From: Zoogloea sp.
GTDB lineage: Bacteria > Pseudomonadota > Gammaproteobacteria > Burkholderiales > Rhodocyclaceae
Assembly: GCA_016720685.1 (NCBI GenBank)
Contig: JADKKC010000001.1
Span: forward strand, 308,112 to 372,111
Reading direction: 5' to 3'
DNA length: 64,000 nucleotides
In this document: positions 26,566 to 35,881 of the stretch, piece after piece
Numbering within the stretch: the first letter of the stretch is position 1
Layout of the letters: the number at the start of each line of letters is the position of its first letter
Notes under the pieces: generated by a model
What the model was told of the DNA's origin: nothing
Database searches by the model: none
What the model saw: only the letters and a program-made list of their open reading frames with translations
Position numbers and translations under genes: made by a program

Positions 26566-27155
26566 TCTTCTACTCCGAGAAAGAGGCAGTCGATGCCGTC
26601 GCACAGACAATGCAGGGTGAGCAGGTGGACTTCCTGGATGCGCGCGGTGCGCTCGGCCGGCACGCAAAGGTGAATGTCGTCGGGGCCGAGAAGTTCGCCG
26701 ATCTGCCCGCCGTCCTTGCCGGTCAGGGCCACGATGCGCATTTCGCGTTCGTGGGCGGCGTGGATGGCTTCGATGACGTTGGCCGAGTTGCCGCTGGTTG
26801 AAATGGCCAGCAGCACGTCGCCTTGCTGGCCGAGGGCGCGCACCTGCTTGGAAAAGATCTGGGTGAAATCGTAGTCGTTGGCGATCGAGGTGAGGATGGA
26901 GCTGTCGGTGGTGAGTGCGACGGCGGCCAGCGGCGGGCGCTCCATCTCGAAGCGATTCACCAGCTCGGCGGCAAAGTGCTGGGCGTCGGCGGCCGAGCCA
27001 CCGTTGCCGCAGGCGAGGATCTTGCCGTTGGCCATCAGGCTGTGGGTCATGGCCTCGATGGCGGCGGCGATGGGTTCGGCCATGAACTCCAGCGCGGCCA
27101 GCTTGGTCTGGGCACTGTCGGTGAACTGCTGGGCGATGCGGGCTACAAGATCCAT
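26562..27155 (-). CDS. SIS-domain phosphosugar-binding protein (DiaA/GmhA-like)
   Basis: A 197-residue SIS protein with GNGGSAADAQHFAAELVNRFE, ISTSGNSANVIEAIHAA and EVHLLTLHCLCDGID. It looks like phosphoheptose isomerase GmhA, but its place between yraN and the BON lipoprotein is that of diaA, which promotes DnaA assembly at the replication origin. I favour a DiaA role from context; sequence alone does not separate the two. The ATG at 27155 (MDLVARIAQQF) fits the family better than the longer frame. Confidence 0.88.
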   Translation of the reverse strand: MDLVARIAQQFTDSAQTKLAALEFMAEPIAAAIEAMTHSLMANGKILACGNGGSAADAQHFAAELVNRFEMERPPLAAVALTTDSSILTSIANDYDFTQIFSKQVRALGQQGDVLLAISTSGNSANVIEAIHAAHEREMRIVALTGKDGGQIGELLGPDDIHLCVPAERTARIQEVHLLTLHCLCDGIDCLFLGVEE

Positions 27156-27227
27156 GGCGGACTCCGGGGTAAGTGCGGCGGATTCTAGCATTCGCACCCC
27201 GGGCCGAGCCGCGGGCGCCAAATCCGC

Positions 27228-27608
27228 TTACAAACCGACAAAGACATCCACGCGCAGACGCTTCCAGGGATTGGGGTTGTCGGCCATCCGGCCGATGCGC
27301 CCGGCAATCGGCGTGCCCTTGTCCATCTCGGCGGCCACGTCGCGGTTTTCGGCGCGGGGCAGGTAGCCGAGCTTGGTGCCGCGCCATTCGACGCGCACGG
27401 CGAAAGGGTCGTGGCGGTTGTCGGGTTCGCGGATCAGGGCCAGGGCGTCGCCCTCGCGCATTTCGTCCCACAGTATTTTTGCGCCGTAATACTGGAAGCC
27501 GGCCAGCGGCGAGCTTTGCACGAGGATGCGCGGCTGGCGGGCAAGGGCCGGGTGGCTGCACAGCAGGGCCGCCGCGAAGGCTGCGATCCGTGCGCTACTA
27601 GCTCGCAT
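27228..27608 (-). CDS. Secreted HIRAN-domain protein
   Basis: A 126-residue protein with an N-terminal signal peptide (RIAAFAAALLCSHPALA, cleaved near residue 24) and then a single HIRAN domain: SSPLAGFQYYGAK, GDALALIREPDNRHDPFAVRVE and KLGYLPRAENRDVA. HIRAN domains in SNF2 proteins such as HLTF hold free 3' DNA ends, so a periplasmic copy without any enzyme domain is unexpected; its ligand is unknown. The ATG at 27608 overlaps the yraN stop by 11 bases, so the two are probably translated together. Confidence 0.8.
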   Translation of the reverse strand: MRASSARIAAFAAALLCSHPALARQPRILVQSSPLAGFQYYGAKILWDEMREGDALALIREPDNRHDPFAVRVEWRGTKLGYLPRAENRDVAAEMDKGTPIAGRIGRMADNPNPWKRLRVDVFVGL

Positions 27609-27966
27609 CGAAGGCTCCGCGAAGCCACTCGATGCGGGCTGAGTCCAGCCCGTCGAGGAGGATCGCGTCGAAGCGGCAGGCGCGGCTGGCATGGCGCTGG
27701 CCGGCGCCGTTGAGCCAGGTTTGGGCGGCGATGATGATGCGGCGCTGCTTGGTGGCGGTAATGCTGGCGGCCGCGCCGCCAAAGCGGGCGGAGCTGCGCA
27801 GGCGCACCTCGACGAAAACGATGCTGCCTTTATCCTCGGCGATCAGGTCGACCTCGCCGCCGCGACAACGCACGTTGCGGGCCAGGATCGTGAGGCCGTG
27901 GCGCTCGAGGTGCGTGGCGGCCAGCGCTTCGGCGGCTGCGCCCCGCTTCAGGTGTTCGGCTTGCAT
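27598..27966 (-). CDS. yraN: YraN family endonuclease-like protein (UPF0102)
   Basis: A 122-residue protein with the restriction-endonuclease-like fold of UPF0102. Visible are HLERHGLTILARNVRCRGGEVDLIAED (E-x-D-L), IVFVEVRLRSSARFGGA (V-E-V-R, usually V-E-V-K) and QRRIIIAAQTWL. The role is unknown, although a link to DNA repair is assumed. ATG 27966 gives MQAEHLKRG. It is divergent from rsmI by 65 bp, as in many proteobacteria. Confidence 0.93.
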   Translation of the reverse strand: MQAEHLKRGAAAEALAATHLERHGLTILARNVRCRGGEVDLIAEDKGSIVFVEVRLRSSARFGGAAASITATKQRRIIIAAQTWLNGAGQRHASRACRFDAILLDGLDSARIEWLRGAFDAS

Positions 27967-28031
27967 CGGCGTGTTGAGCCCCCCACAATCGGGCTCCCCC
28001 GCATTTTTTCCCGACGTTTTCCACGCCCGCC

Positions 28032-28904
28032 ATGCATCCCACACTTCCGGAATTCCCCCTCGCCAAGACGCCGTCATTGTATGTGGTGGCCACGCCGCTG
28101 GGTAATCTGCATGACATGGGCTTGCGTGCGCTGGCGGTGCTGGGCGCCGTGAATGCCATCGCCGCCGAAGATACCCGCCACAGTCAACGCCTGCTCGAGG
28201 CCTTCGGCATCAAGACCCGGCTGGTGGCACTCCACGAGCACAACGAGCAGGTGGCGGTGGGGCAGGTCATCAAGATGCTCGAGGCCGGTCAGCACGTGGC
28301 GCTGATTACCGACGCCGGCACGCCGGCGGTGTCCGACCCCGGCGCGAAGGCGGTGGCGCGGGTGCAGGAGGCGGGCTTTCCGGTGGTGCCGGTGCCCGGC
28401 GCCTGTGCGGCGATTGCGGCGCTGTCGGCATCCGGGCTGGCGGACGGGCAATTCCATTTTCATGGCTTCCTGCCCACCAAGTCCACGGCACGGCGGGCCG
28501 AACTCGAAACCCTGAAGAGCGTGCCCGGCACGCTGGTTTTTTACGAGGCGCCGCACCGCATCGCCGAAACCCTGGACGATCTCGCCGCAAGCATGGAGCC
28601 CGCCCGCCAGATCGTCGTTGCGCGGGAACTCACCAAGATGTTCGAGCAGATCGCGCGCATGCCCGTTGCCGAGGCGCCGGCCTGGCTGGCCGCCGACCCC
28701 AACCGGGCGCGGGGCGAGTTCGTGCTGCTGGTGTCCGCCGCACCGCCGGTCGAGGGCTTGTCGCCCGAGGTCGAGCGGGTGCTCGGCCTGCTGCTGGCGG
28801 AACTGCCGGTCAAGCAGGCGGCAAAGCTGGCGGCAGCCATCACCGGCGCGTCGAAAAACGCGCTCTATGAACGGGCGCTGGCGCTGAAGGCGGCGGCTCA
28901 GTAA
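28032..28904 (+). CDS. rsmI: 16S rRNA (cytidine(1402)-2'-O)-methyltransferase
   Basis: A 290-residue SAM-dependent tetrapyrrole-methylase-fold enzyme that 2'-O-methylates C1402 in the ribosomal decoding centre. Signature pieces are LYVVATPLGNLHDM, IAAEDTRHSQRLL, LITDAGTPAVSDPG, PVPGACAAIAALSASGL and FYEAPHRI. Its stop lies 5 bp from the convergent response-regulator stop. Confidence 0.96.
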   Translation: MHPTLPEFPLAKTPSLYVVATPLGNLHDMGLRALAVLGAVNAIAAEDTRHSQRLLEAFGIKTRLVALHEHNEQVAVGQVIKMLEAGQHVALITDAGTPAVSDPGAKAVARVQEAGFPVVPVPGACAAIAALSASGLADGQFHFHGFLPTKSTARRAELETLKSVPGTLVFYEAPHRIAETLDDLAASMEPARQIVVARELTKMFEQIARMPVAEAPAWLAADPNRARGEFVLLVSAAPPVEGLSPEVERVLGLLLAELPVKQAAKLAAAITGASKNALYERALALKAAAQ

Positions 28905-28909
28905 ATAGG

Positions 28910-30247
28910 CTAGCCTTCGCCGCCTTGCAGGCCGTATTTTTTGATCTTGTCGTGCAGGGTGGTCTTGGCGATGCGCAGGGCTTCGGCGCTGCGGGCCAGG
29001 CTGCCGCCCTGACGGCGCAGTTCGGCGGCAATCAGGCTGCGCTCGAAACTCTCCACCGACTCGGCCAGTGAGGCCGGTGGCGCGTCGCTGGTGGCGGTGC
29101 CCAGGATGTCCTTGCCCACCCCCAGCACGATGCAGTCGGCCACGTTGCGCAGTTCGCGCACGTTGCCGGGCCAGGTGTGGGCCATCAGTTTGCGCATTTG
29201 CTCGGGCGGCACCACCGGCAGCGGACGTTCGTGGCGGTGGGCGGCGAGGAGCAGGAAGTGCTCGAGCAGCAGCGGAATGTCCTCGCGCCGTTCGCGCAGC
29301 GGCGGCAGGTCGATGGTCACCACGTTGAGGCGGTAGTACAGGTCGGCGCGGAAGGTCTGGCGTTCGGCGCGCTCCTTGAGGTCGTCCTTGGTGGCTGCCA
29401 CCACGCGGCAATCCACCGGTTGCTGCTGGTTGGAGCCGAGGCGCTCGACCACTCTTTCCTGAAGCACCCGCAGCAGCTTGATCTGCACGCCCATCGGCAT
29501 GCTCTCCAGCTCGTCGAGAAACAGCGTGCCCTTGTTGGCGTATTCGATCTTGCCGATGCGGCGCTTTTGCGCCCCGGTGAAGGCGCCGGCTTCGTGGCCG
29601 AAGAGTTCGCTGTCGAGCAGGTTGTCGGGCAGGCCGCCGCAGTTGAGGGCCACCAGCGGGCCGCCCTTGCGGGGTGACAGTTCGTGCAGGCACTGGGCGA
29701 TGAGTTCCTTGCCGGTGCCGGTTTCGCCGCGTACCAGCACGTCCACGCTGGTGCCGGCCACGTCCATCACCAGCTGGCGCACGCGGGCCATTTGCGGCGA
29801 GCGGCCGATGAGCTTGCTCGCGGCGCCGTCGCGTTGTTCGAGGCGGCGGCGCAGGTCGAGCACTTCGAGGGTCAGGGCGCGTTTTTCGAGGGCCCGGCGC
29901 ACCACGTCCACCAGCAGTTCCGGCGAGAAGGGTTTCTGGATGAAGTCGTAGGCACCGCCGCGCATGGCTTCGACGGCGAGGGTCACGTCGCCGTGGCCGG
30001 TGATGATGATCACCGGCAGGTCGGCGTCCATGGCCTGGGCGCGGCGCAGCACTTCCATGCCGTCGGCTTGGGGCAGGCGCATGTCGGTGACGACCACGCC
30101 GGGAAAGCCGGCGTGCAGGCGCTGAAAGCCTTCTTCGGCCGAGCCGACGCCTTCGACCGGGATGTCGGCAAGCATCATGGCCTGCTCGCAGCCGAGGCGC
30201 ACGTCGGGGTCGTCTTCGATGATGAGGGCGCGGAGTTGCGGGGTCAT
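28910..30247 (-). CDS. aauR: Sigma-54-dependent response regulator, AauR-like
   Basis: A 445-residue NtrC-family activator. The receiver domain occupies 1-120 with phospho-Asp55 in VVTDMRLPQADG. The AAA+ domain covers about 145-380 (GETGTGKE, GAFTGAQ for sigma-54 contact, FLDELESM). A Fis-type helix-turn-helix ends the protein (GSLARSAEALRIAKTTLHDK). It is 137 bp downstream of its partner kinase gene. The neighbourhood of glutamate/aspartate uptake, glutaminase-asparaginase and glutamate dehydrogenase genes marks it as the acidic-amino-acid regulator AauR rather than DctD, although the sequences are closely related. Confidence 0.85.
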   Translation of the reverse strand: MTPQLRALIIEDDPDVRLGCEQAMMLADIPVEGVGSAEEGFQRLHAGFPGVVVTDMRLPQADGMEVLRRAQAMDADLPVIIITGHGDVTLAVEAMRGGAYDFIQKPFSPELLVDVVRRALEKRALTLEVLDLRRRLEQRDGAASKLIGRSPQMARVRQLVMDVAGTSVDVLVRGETGTGKELIAQCLHELSPRKGGPLVALNCGGLPDNLLDSELFGHEAGAFTGAQKRRIGKIEYANKGTLFLDELESMPMGVQIKLLRVLQERVVERLGSNQQQPVDCRVVAATKDDLKERAERQTFRADLYYRLNVVTIDLPPLRERREDIPLLLEHFLLLAAHRHERPLPVVPPEQMRKLMAHTWPGNVRELRNVADCIVLGVGKDILGTATSDAPPASLAESVESFERSLIAAELRRQGGSLARSAEALRIAKTTLHDKIKKYGLQGGEG

Positions 30248-30300
30248 GGGGGCAGGAGGAGGGCCAGGGGTGGGAAGGCAGGCGACTTGCAGGGGCGACA

Positions 30301-30364
30301 AGGGGCGACTTCAGTCGCCCGCGGACTCGGCAACTCGGGGTGGGCGCTGAAGTCGCCCCTGCAG
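30301..30364. repeat. Paired REP-like elements between aauR and aauS
   Basis: GGGGCGACTTCAGTCGCCC (30302-30320) and an inverted partner CTGAAGTCGCCCCTGCAG (30347-30364) form a two-unit intergenic palindromic repeat. The same core recurs at 53974-53999 and, degenerate, near 35928-35965. Confidence 0.7.
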
Positions 30365-30384
30365 TCTCTCCCGTCATCGTCGTT

Positions 30385-32295
30385 TCATCGGGCATCGGGG
30401 AGGGGGTTCTCGCCTGGGGCGGCGGGCAGTTGCAGGATGAAGCGGGCGCCGCCTTCGGGGCGGTTCTCGGCGGTGAGTTCGCCGCCGAACTCGCGCACGA
30501 TGTCGCGGGAGATGGCGAGGCCCAGGCCGAGGCCTTCACCGGCGGGCTTGGTGGTGAAGAAGGGCTCGAAGAGCTGGCCGTTTTCAGGCAGGCCGCTGCC
30601 GCTGTCGGCAATCGACAGCACGATGTGGCCGGCCTCGTCGGGGCCGGCTTCGATCAGCAGCTCGCGGTGTTCGGCGTCGGCCATGGCGTCGGCGGCGTTG
30701 CGGATCAGGTTGATGAGCACCTGCTCCAGGCGGTTCTGGTCGCACCAGGCAATGTCGCGGCCGGCCTCGCAGCGATTGGTGACGGTGATGTCGGCCTTGG
30801 CGAGGCGCTGGTCGAGCAGGAACAGGGCGGCGCCGACGGCGTGGGCCAGATCGGCGGGGGCGGGGATGGCCGGCGACTTGCGGGCGAAGGTCTTGAGCGG
30901 GGTGATGATGCGGCCCATCTGGTCGGCCAGGCGGGCAATGATGCCCAGGTTCTGTTCGACGGTGGCGAGGTTGCCGCGCTTCATGAATTCGATGGCGTTG
31001 CCCGACAGGGTGCGCATGGCGCCCAGCGGCTGGGCCAGTTCGTGGGTGATGCCGGCGGCCAGCTGGCCGAGCACGGCGAGCTTGGCGGCCTGCACCAGTT
31101 CGTCCTGGGCGGCGCGCAGGGTCTGCTCGGCCTGCTGGCGCTCGGTCACTTCCTTTCTGAGCCGGGCGTTGGTGTCGGTGAGGGCCTTGGTGCGCCGGGC
31201 GACCTTGCTTTCGAGCTGGGCGTTGGCCTGCTCCAGCAGGGTCTTGGCTTCCAGCTTTTGCCCGACGATGCGGCGGCGCTGGGCGACGACGAGCAGCAGG
31301 AGCAGCACGAAGCCGGTGGCCACCGCCGCCAGCGCGGCGTGGCCGAAGGCCTGGGCACGCACCGGGTGCAGGTCGGAAAAAATGTGCAGGCGCCAGCCCA
31401 GCTCGGGGAGCGGGCGGCCATGCACCAGGTAGCTGCCGGCGATGTTCTGGCGCGAACGTGACGAGTGCTGGCGCAGGTTCATGTGCACGATCTGCCCTTC
31501 GGCGCCGATGGCCTGGTCGATGCGCACCGGAAAATCGCCAATCGGGCCGTCGTTGTAGAGGCGGCTCATCTTGATGTCCACCAGGGTGTCGAGGGGCAGC
31601 GGGCTGAGGGCCGTGTAGCGCCATTCGGGCACCGAGGACAGGATCACCACGCCGTTGCCGTCGGCGATCAGGGCTGGCGCGCCGAGCAGCTCCCAGGCCT
31701 TGTCGAGCTGGCCGAGGCTGATCTTGATGACCGCCACGCCCACCACCCGCTCGCCGTCGCGGATCGGGTGCGATACGAAGTAGCCCGGCTCGCCGCGGGT
31801 GATGCCGATGGCGAAGTGGCGCCCGACGCGCCCGGCGAGGCCGTCGAGGTAGTAGCTGCGGAAGGACAGATCCTCGCCGATGAAGCTGGCGTCCGGGTGG
31901 TCCCAGTTGCTCGAGGCCAGCACGATGCCGCGCGGGTCCACCACGAAGATGGCGATGCTGCCGATGTGCCCGTTGAGGCGCTGCAGGAAGCGGTTGGCCG
32001 CCAGCACGCTGGCCGGGCTGCGCGGCGTGTGCATCACGTTGAGCACTTCCTCGTTGAGCTGGATGGTGGCCGGGATGTGGGCATAGCGGTTGACGATGCC
32101 GTCCACCGCGGCGGCAAACAGGTCGAGCCGGTGGCCGGCGTCGGTGCGCAGGGTTTGCATGCCCTGGTACTCGCTGGCCCGGTAGCCGCCAAAGCCGATC
32201 AGGCCGATCGCCAGCAGGAAGGCGAGGACGATGAAGGGGTTTGGCGACAGCTGCCGCGACGGCGGCGTCTGGGGCGTGGAGGAGGGCTCGGGCAT
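30385..32295 (-). CDS. aauS: Membrane sensor histidine kinase, AauS/DctB-like
   Basis: A 636-residue kinase. Membrane helices at about 20-38 and 315-338 flank a periplasmic double-Cache sensor (45-310; FVVDPRGIVLASSNWDHPDASFIG, YFVSHPIRDGERVVGVAVIKIS). A coiled linker (QLESKVARRTKALTDTNARL) leads to the dimerisation domain with His418 in AGITHELAQPL. The ATPase boxes are N (INLIRNAADAM), G1 (IADSGSGLP) and G2 (GEGLGLGLAI). DctB senses C4-dicarboxylates and AauS senses glutamate/aspartate with the same architecture; the surrounding genes favour AauS. Confidence 0.87.
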   Translation of the reverse strand: MPEPSSTPQTPPSRQLSPNPFIVLAFLLAIGLIGFGGYRASEYQGMQTLRTDAGHRLDLFAAAVDGIVNRYAHIPATIQLNEEVLNVMHTPRSPASVLAANRFLQRLNGHIGSIAIFVVDPRGIVLASSNWDHPDASFIGEDLSFRSYYLDGLAGRVGRHFAIGITRGEPGYFVSHPIRDGERVVGVAVIKISLGQLDKAWELLGAPALIADGNGVVILSSVPEWRYTALSPLPLDTLVDIKMSRLYNDGPIGDFPVRIDQAIGAEGQIVHMNLRQHSSRSRQNIAGSYLVHGRPLPELGWRLHIFSDLHPVRAQAFGHAALAAVATGFVLLLLLVVAQRRRIVGQKLEAKTLLEQANAQLESKVARRTKALTDTNARLRKEVTERQQAEQTLRAAQDELVQAAKLAVLGQLAAGITHELAQPLGAMRTLSGNAIEFMKRGNLATVEQNLGIIARLADQMGRIITPLKTFARKSPAIPAPADLAHAVGAALFLLDQRLAKADITVTNRCEAGRDIAWCDQNRLEQVLINLIRNAADAMADAEHRELLIEAGPDEAGHIVLSIADSGSGLPENGQLFEPFFTTKPAGEGLGLGLAISRDIVREFGGELTAENRPEGGARFILQLPAAPGENPLPDAR

Positions 32296-32387
32296 GGGCT
32301 GGCGTTGGGTGACCGGGTTTCAGGCTGTACTCATGATAGTGCCGGGCGCCGGACATGGCACGGGCTGCCGTGCCGGTGCCCGGTGGC

Positions 32388-33671
32388 TCAGGGGTAGATG
32401 CCGCGCAGCGCGCGGGCTTCGAGCACGCGGGAGCAGGCCATGATGTAGGTGGCGGTGCGCAGGTTCACCTTGCGGGCGGCGGCCAAGTCCCAGATGCCCT
32501 GGAAGGCTTCGGTGAGCACCCGGTCGAGGCGGTCGTGGATGTCCTTCTCGGTCCAGAAGAAGCTCGAGGCGTTCTGCACCCATTCGAAATAGCTCACCGT
32601 AACGCCGCCGGCGTTGGCCAGCACGTCGGGCAGCACGGTGCAGCCATTGGCATTGAGGATGTCCTCGGCCTGCGGCGTGGTGGGGCCGTTGGCGCCTTCG
32701 ACGATCAGCTTCGCGCGAACCTGCCCGGCGTTGGCGGCGGTGATCTGGTTTTCCAGCGCGGCGGGCAGCAGCAGGTCGCAATCGACGCCCCAGAAATCGG
32801 CGTTGGCGATGGCTTCGGCCTCGGGGTAGTCGAGCAGGGCGCGCGGGTTGCCGTTGAGAAAGCCGAGCAGCGCGTGGGGGTTGATGCCGTTTGTGTTGGC
32901 AATGGTGCCGGCGGCGTCCTGGATGGCGACGATTTTGGCGCCGGCGTCGTGGAAGATCCGCGCCGCCGCACTGCCCACGTTGCCAAAGCCCTGGATGGCG
33001 ATGCGCGCGCCTTCCATGGGCATGCCGAGGCGCTGCATGGCCTCTCGCGCCACCACGTAGCAGCCGCGCCCGGTGGCGTCCTTGCGACCGAGGCTGCCGC
33101 CCATGGAGATCGGCTTGCCGGTAACGACGCCGGTCTGGGTGCTGCCCTGGTTGATGGAGTAGGTGTCCATCATCCAGGCCATGATCTGCTCGTTGGTGTT
33201 CACGTCGGGGGCGGGGATGTCCCGGTCGGGGCCGATGATGCTGCCGATCTCGCTGGTGTAGCGGCGGGTCAGGCGTTCGAGTTCCGCCATCGACAGTTCG
33301 GCCGGGTTGACCCGCACGCCGCCCTTGGCGCCGCCGTAGGGCAGGTTCACCGCGGCGTTCTTCACGGTCATCCAGGCCGACAGGGCCATGACTTCGGACA
33401 GCGTCACGTCCGGGTGAAAGCGCACGCCGCCCTTGCCGGGCCCGCGGGACAGGTTGTGCTGGACACGGAAGCCCTCGAAGTGGCGGATATGCCCGTCGTC
33501 CATGCGCACCGGCACGTCCACGATGAGGCAGCGCTTGGGATGGCGCAGGGTGTCGATCCACGCGGCCAGCGGGCCGAGGTGGGGTTCGACCCGTTCGAGC
33601 TGTTCGAGAAACATGCCCCACGGGCCGATGCGGGCGGGGTCGATGAAGGAAGGCAGTGCGGCGGTGGTCAT
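32388..33671 (-). CDS. Glutamate dehydrogenase
   Basis: A 427-residue Glu/Leu/Phe/Val dehydrogenase: catalytic block LPYGGAKGGVRVNP, lysine PGKGGVRFHPD, Rossmann motif IQGFGNVGSAAA, and LIVEGANGPTT. It converts glutamate to 2-oxoglutarate and ammonium, or the reverse. Its place directly after gltL (33 bp) suggests a catabolic NAD-linked role for glutamate taken up by the transporter. The length and LGRKDATGRG motif resemble GudB/RocG-type enzymes; cofactor use is inference. Confidence 0.93.
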   Translation of the reverse strand: MTTAALPSFIDPARIGPWGMFLEQLERVEPHLGPLAAWIDTLRHPKRCLIVDVPVRMDDGHIRHFEGFRVQHNLSRGPGKGGVRFHPDVTLSEVMALSAWMTVKNAAVNLPYGGAKGGVRVNPAELSMAELERLTRRYTSEIGSIIGPDRDIPAPDVNTNEQIMAWMMDTYSINQGSTQTGVVTGKPISMGGSLGRKDATGRGCYVVAREAMQRLGMPMEGARIAIQGFGNVGSAAARIFHDAGAKIVAIQDAAGTIANTNGINPHALLGFLNGNPRALLDYPEAEAIANADFWGVDCDLLLPAALENQITAANAGQVRAKLIVEGANGPTTPQAEDILNANGCTVLPDVLANAGGVTVSYFEWVQNASSFFWTEKDIHDRLDRVLTEAFQGIWDLAAARKVNLRTATYIMACSRVLEARALRGIYP

Positions 33672-33704
33672 GGCTGTGTCTCCGGCTGTTTTAGTTGTGC
33701 TGAA

Positions 33705-34433
33705 TCAGTGCTGCAGGATCTTGGCGAGGAACTGGCGGGCGCGCTCGGAGCGCGGCGCGCCGAAGAAGGCGTCCTTGCTGTCGTCCTCGACGATCTGCCC
33801 CTTGTCCATGAAGATCACCCGGTTGGCGACCTTCCGCGCGAAGCCCATCTCGTGGGTGACGCACATCATGGTCATGCCCTCCTGGGCCAGCTCGACCATC
33901 ACGTCGAGCACCTCGTTGATCATCTCGGGGTCGAGGGCCGAGGTGGGTTCGTCGAAGAGCATGCAGATCGGGTCCATGCACAGGGCGCGGGCGATGGCGA
34001 CGCGCTGCTGCTGGCCGCCCGAGAGCTGGCCGGGGAACTTGTCGGCGTGGGCCTTGAGGCCGACCCGCTCGAGCAGCTTGAGGCCCTTGGCGCGGGCTTC
34101 GTCCCGGTTGCGGCCGAGGACTTTCTCCTGGGCGATGGAGAGGTTGTCGGTGATGCTCATGTGCGGAAACAGCTCGAAGTGCTGGAACACCATGCCGACC
34201 CGGCTGCGCAGCTTGGAGAGATTGGTCTTGGGGTCGCCCACCGAAATGCCATCCACGATGATGTTGCCGGACTGGAAGGGCTCCAGCCCGTTCACACACT
34301 TGATGAGGGTGGACTTGCCGCTGCCCGACGGGCCGCAGACGACGATGACTTCACCCTTCTTGACCTGGGTGGTGCAGTCGGTGAGAACCTGGAAGCTGCC
34401 GTAGTGCTTGGAAACGTTGTCGATGGAGATCAT
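33705..34433 (-). CDS. gltL: Glutamate/aspartate ABC transporter ATP-binding protein
   Basis: A 242-residue polar-amino-acid ABC ATPase: Walker A CGPSGSGKSTL, signature LSGGQQQRVAIARAL, Walker B ICMLFDEPTSALDP and H-switch CVTHEMGFA. ATG 34433 gives MISIDNVSKHYG. It lies 16 bp after gltK in the gltJKL run and energises the import of glutamate and aspartate. Confidence 0.95.
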   Translation of the reverse strand: MISIDNVSKHYGSFQVLTDCTTQVKKGEVIVVCGPSGSGKSTLIKCVNGLEPFQSGNIIVDGISVGDPKTNLSKLRSRVGMVFQHFELFPHMSITDNLSIAQEKVLGRNRDEARAKGLKLLERVGLKAHADKFPGQLSGGQQQRVAIARALCMDPICMLFDEPTSALDPEMINEVLDVMVELAQEGMTMMCVTHEMGFARKVANRVIFMDKGQIVEDDSKDAFFGAPRSERARQFLAKILQH

Positions 34434-34449
34434 GTCGGGCTCCTTGGGG

Positions 34450-35139
34450 TCAGTGCGCCACGTGGGCGTTGAGTTTCTTTTGGTAGCGGCGCACCAGTTG
34501 CGAGGCCGCAAAGCAGATGAAGAAGTAAACCGCGCCGGCAAACAGCAGCAGTTCGACCAGCCGGCCGTCCCGGTCGCCCACCTTGTAGGCCGCGCCGAAG
34601 AAGTCGGCCAGCGCCGACATGTAGACGAGGGAGGTGTCCTGGAACAGCACGATGGCCTGGGTGAGCAGCAGCGGCACCATGTTGCGGAAGGCCTGCGGCA
34701 GCACCACCAGACGCATGGCCTGCGCGTAGGTCATGCCCAGCGCCGAGGCGGCCGCCACCTGGCCCTTGGGCACGCTCTGGATGCCGGCGCGGATGATCTC
34801 CGAGTAATAGGCCGACTCGAACAGCGCAAAACCGATCATCGCCGACGTCAGGCGCACGTCGGTGTTGGGGTCGAGGTTGAAGAAGCTCCGCAGCAGCTGC
34901 GGCACGATCAGGAAGAACCACAGCAGCACCATCACCAGCGGAATGGAGCGGAAGAGGTTCACGTAGCCGGCGGCAAACCACGCCAGCGGCTTGACCGGCG
35001 CGAGCCGCATCATGGCCAGCAAGGTGCCCCACACGACGCCGAAGATGACGGCGCTGACGGTGATTTCCAGCGAAATCTTCATGCCGTCCCACAGGAAGGG
35101 CAGGGCGCCGGGTATGGAAGACCAGTCGAAGTCGTACAT
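34450..35139 (-). CDS. gltK: Glutamate/aspartate ABC transporter permease
   Basis: A 229-residue His/Glu/Gln/Arg-family inner-membrane permease with about five helices. The EAA loop that docks on the ATPase reads QVAAASALGMTYAQAMRLVVLP. Only one base separates it from the gltJ stop, so the two permeases are coupled; they pair to form the channel. Confidence 0.94.
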   Translation of the reverse strand: MYDFDWSSIPGALPFLWDGMKISLEITVSAVIFGVVWGTLLAMMRLAPVKPLAWFAAGYVNLFRSIPLVMVLLWFFLIVPQLLRSFFNLDPNTDVRLTSAMIGFALFESAYYSEIIRAGIQSVPKGQVAAASALGMTYAQAMRLVVLPQAFRNMVPLLLTQAIVLFQDTSLVYMSALADFFGAAYKVGDRDGRLVELLLFAGAVYFFICFAASQLVRRYQKKLNAHVAH

Positions 35140-35140
35140 C

Positions 35141-35881
35141 TCACTTACCTCCCAGGTAGCCCGGCACGCGGGTCTTGTTTTCGAGGTGGCGCATCAGCGT
35201 CATGACCACCACGTTGATGAGCACGTAAAGCAGGGTTACGGCGATGAAGGATTCGTAGGGCTGGGCGGTGTAATCCACCAGCTGGCGCCCTTGCGCGGCG
35301 AGTTCGAGCAGGCCGATGGTCGAGCACACGGCGGAGTTCTTGAAGATGTTGAGGAACTCGGAGGTGAGCGGCGGCACGACCAGCCGGAAGGCCATCGGCA
35401 AGAGCACGTGGCGGTAGGTTTGCGGCAGCGTGAAGCCCAGCGCCAGGCCGGCATTCTTCTGGCCGCGGGGCAGGCTGTTGATGCCGGAGCGCACCTGTTC
35501 GCACACCCGTGCGCTGGTGAAGAAGCCCAGGCACACCATCGCCGAGACGAACTGCTGGGTGACCGGATCGAGCTTTTGCTTGAAGGCGTCGCCGAGGCTG
35601 GCCGGCAGCAGCTCGGGCAGCACGAAATACCAGATGAAGAGCTGCACCAGCAGCGGGATGTTGCGGAAGATTTCCACGTAGGCGCTGGCGATGCCCGACA
35701 GCCATTTGTTGGGCACGGTGCGCAGCACCCCCATCAGGCTGCCCAGCGCCAGCGCGATGGCCCACGCCGACAGGGACAGCAGCACGGTGGTCTGCAGCCC
35801 CGACAGCATCCAGCCCAGGTAGGTGCTGTCGCCCGAGGCGGCGGGGCTGAGGAAGATGCCCCAGTTCCATTGGTAATTCAT
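35141..35881 (-). CDS. gltJ: Glutamate/aspartate ABC transporter permease
   Basis: A 246-residue permease of the same family as gltK. It starts MNYQWNWGIF and has the EAA loop QKNAGLALGFTLPQTYRHVLLP followed by PLTSEFLNIFKNSAV. The order gltJ-gltK-gltL is that of other proteobacteria. It is preceded by a 92-bp gap with a degenerate REP-like sequence that separates it from ansB. Confidence 0.94.
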   Translation of the reverse strand: MNYQWNWGIFLSPAASGDSTYLGWMLSGLQTTVLLSLSAWAIALALGSLMGVLRTVPNKWLSGIASAYVEIFRNIPLLVQLFIWYFVLPELLPASLGDAFKQKLDPVTQQFVSAMVCLGFFTSARVCEQVRSGINSLPRGQKNAGLALGFTLPQTYRHVLLPMAFRLVVPPLTSEFLNIFKNSAVCSTIGLLELAAQGRQLVDYTAQPYESFIAVTLLYVLINVVVMTLMRHLENKTRVPGYLGGK

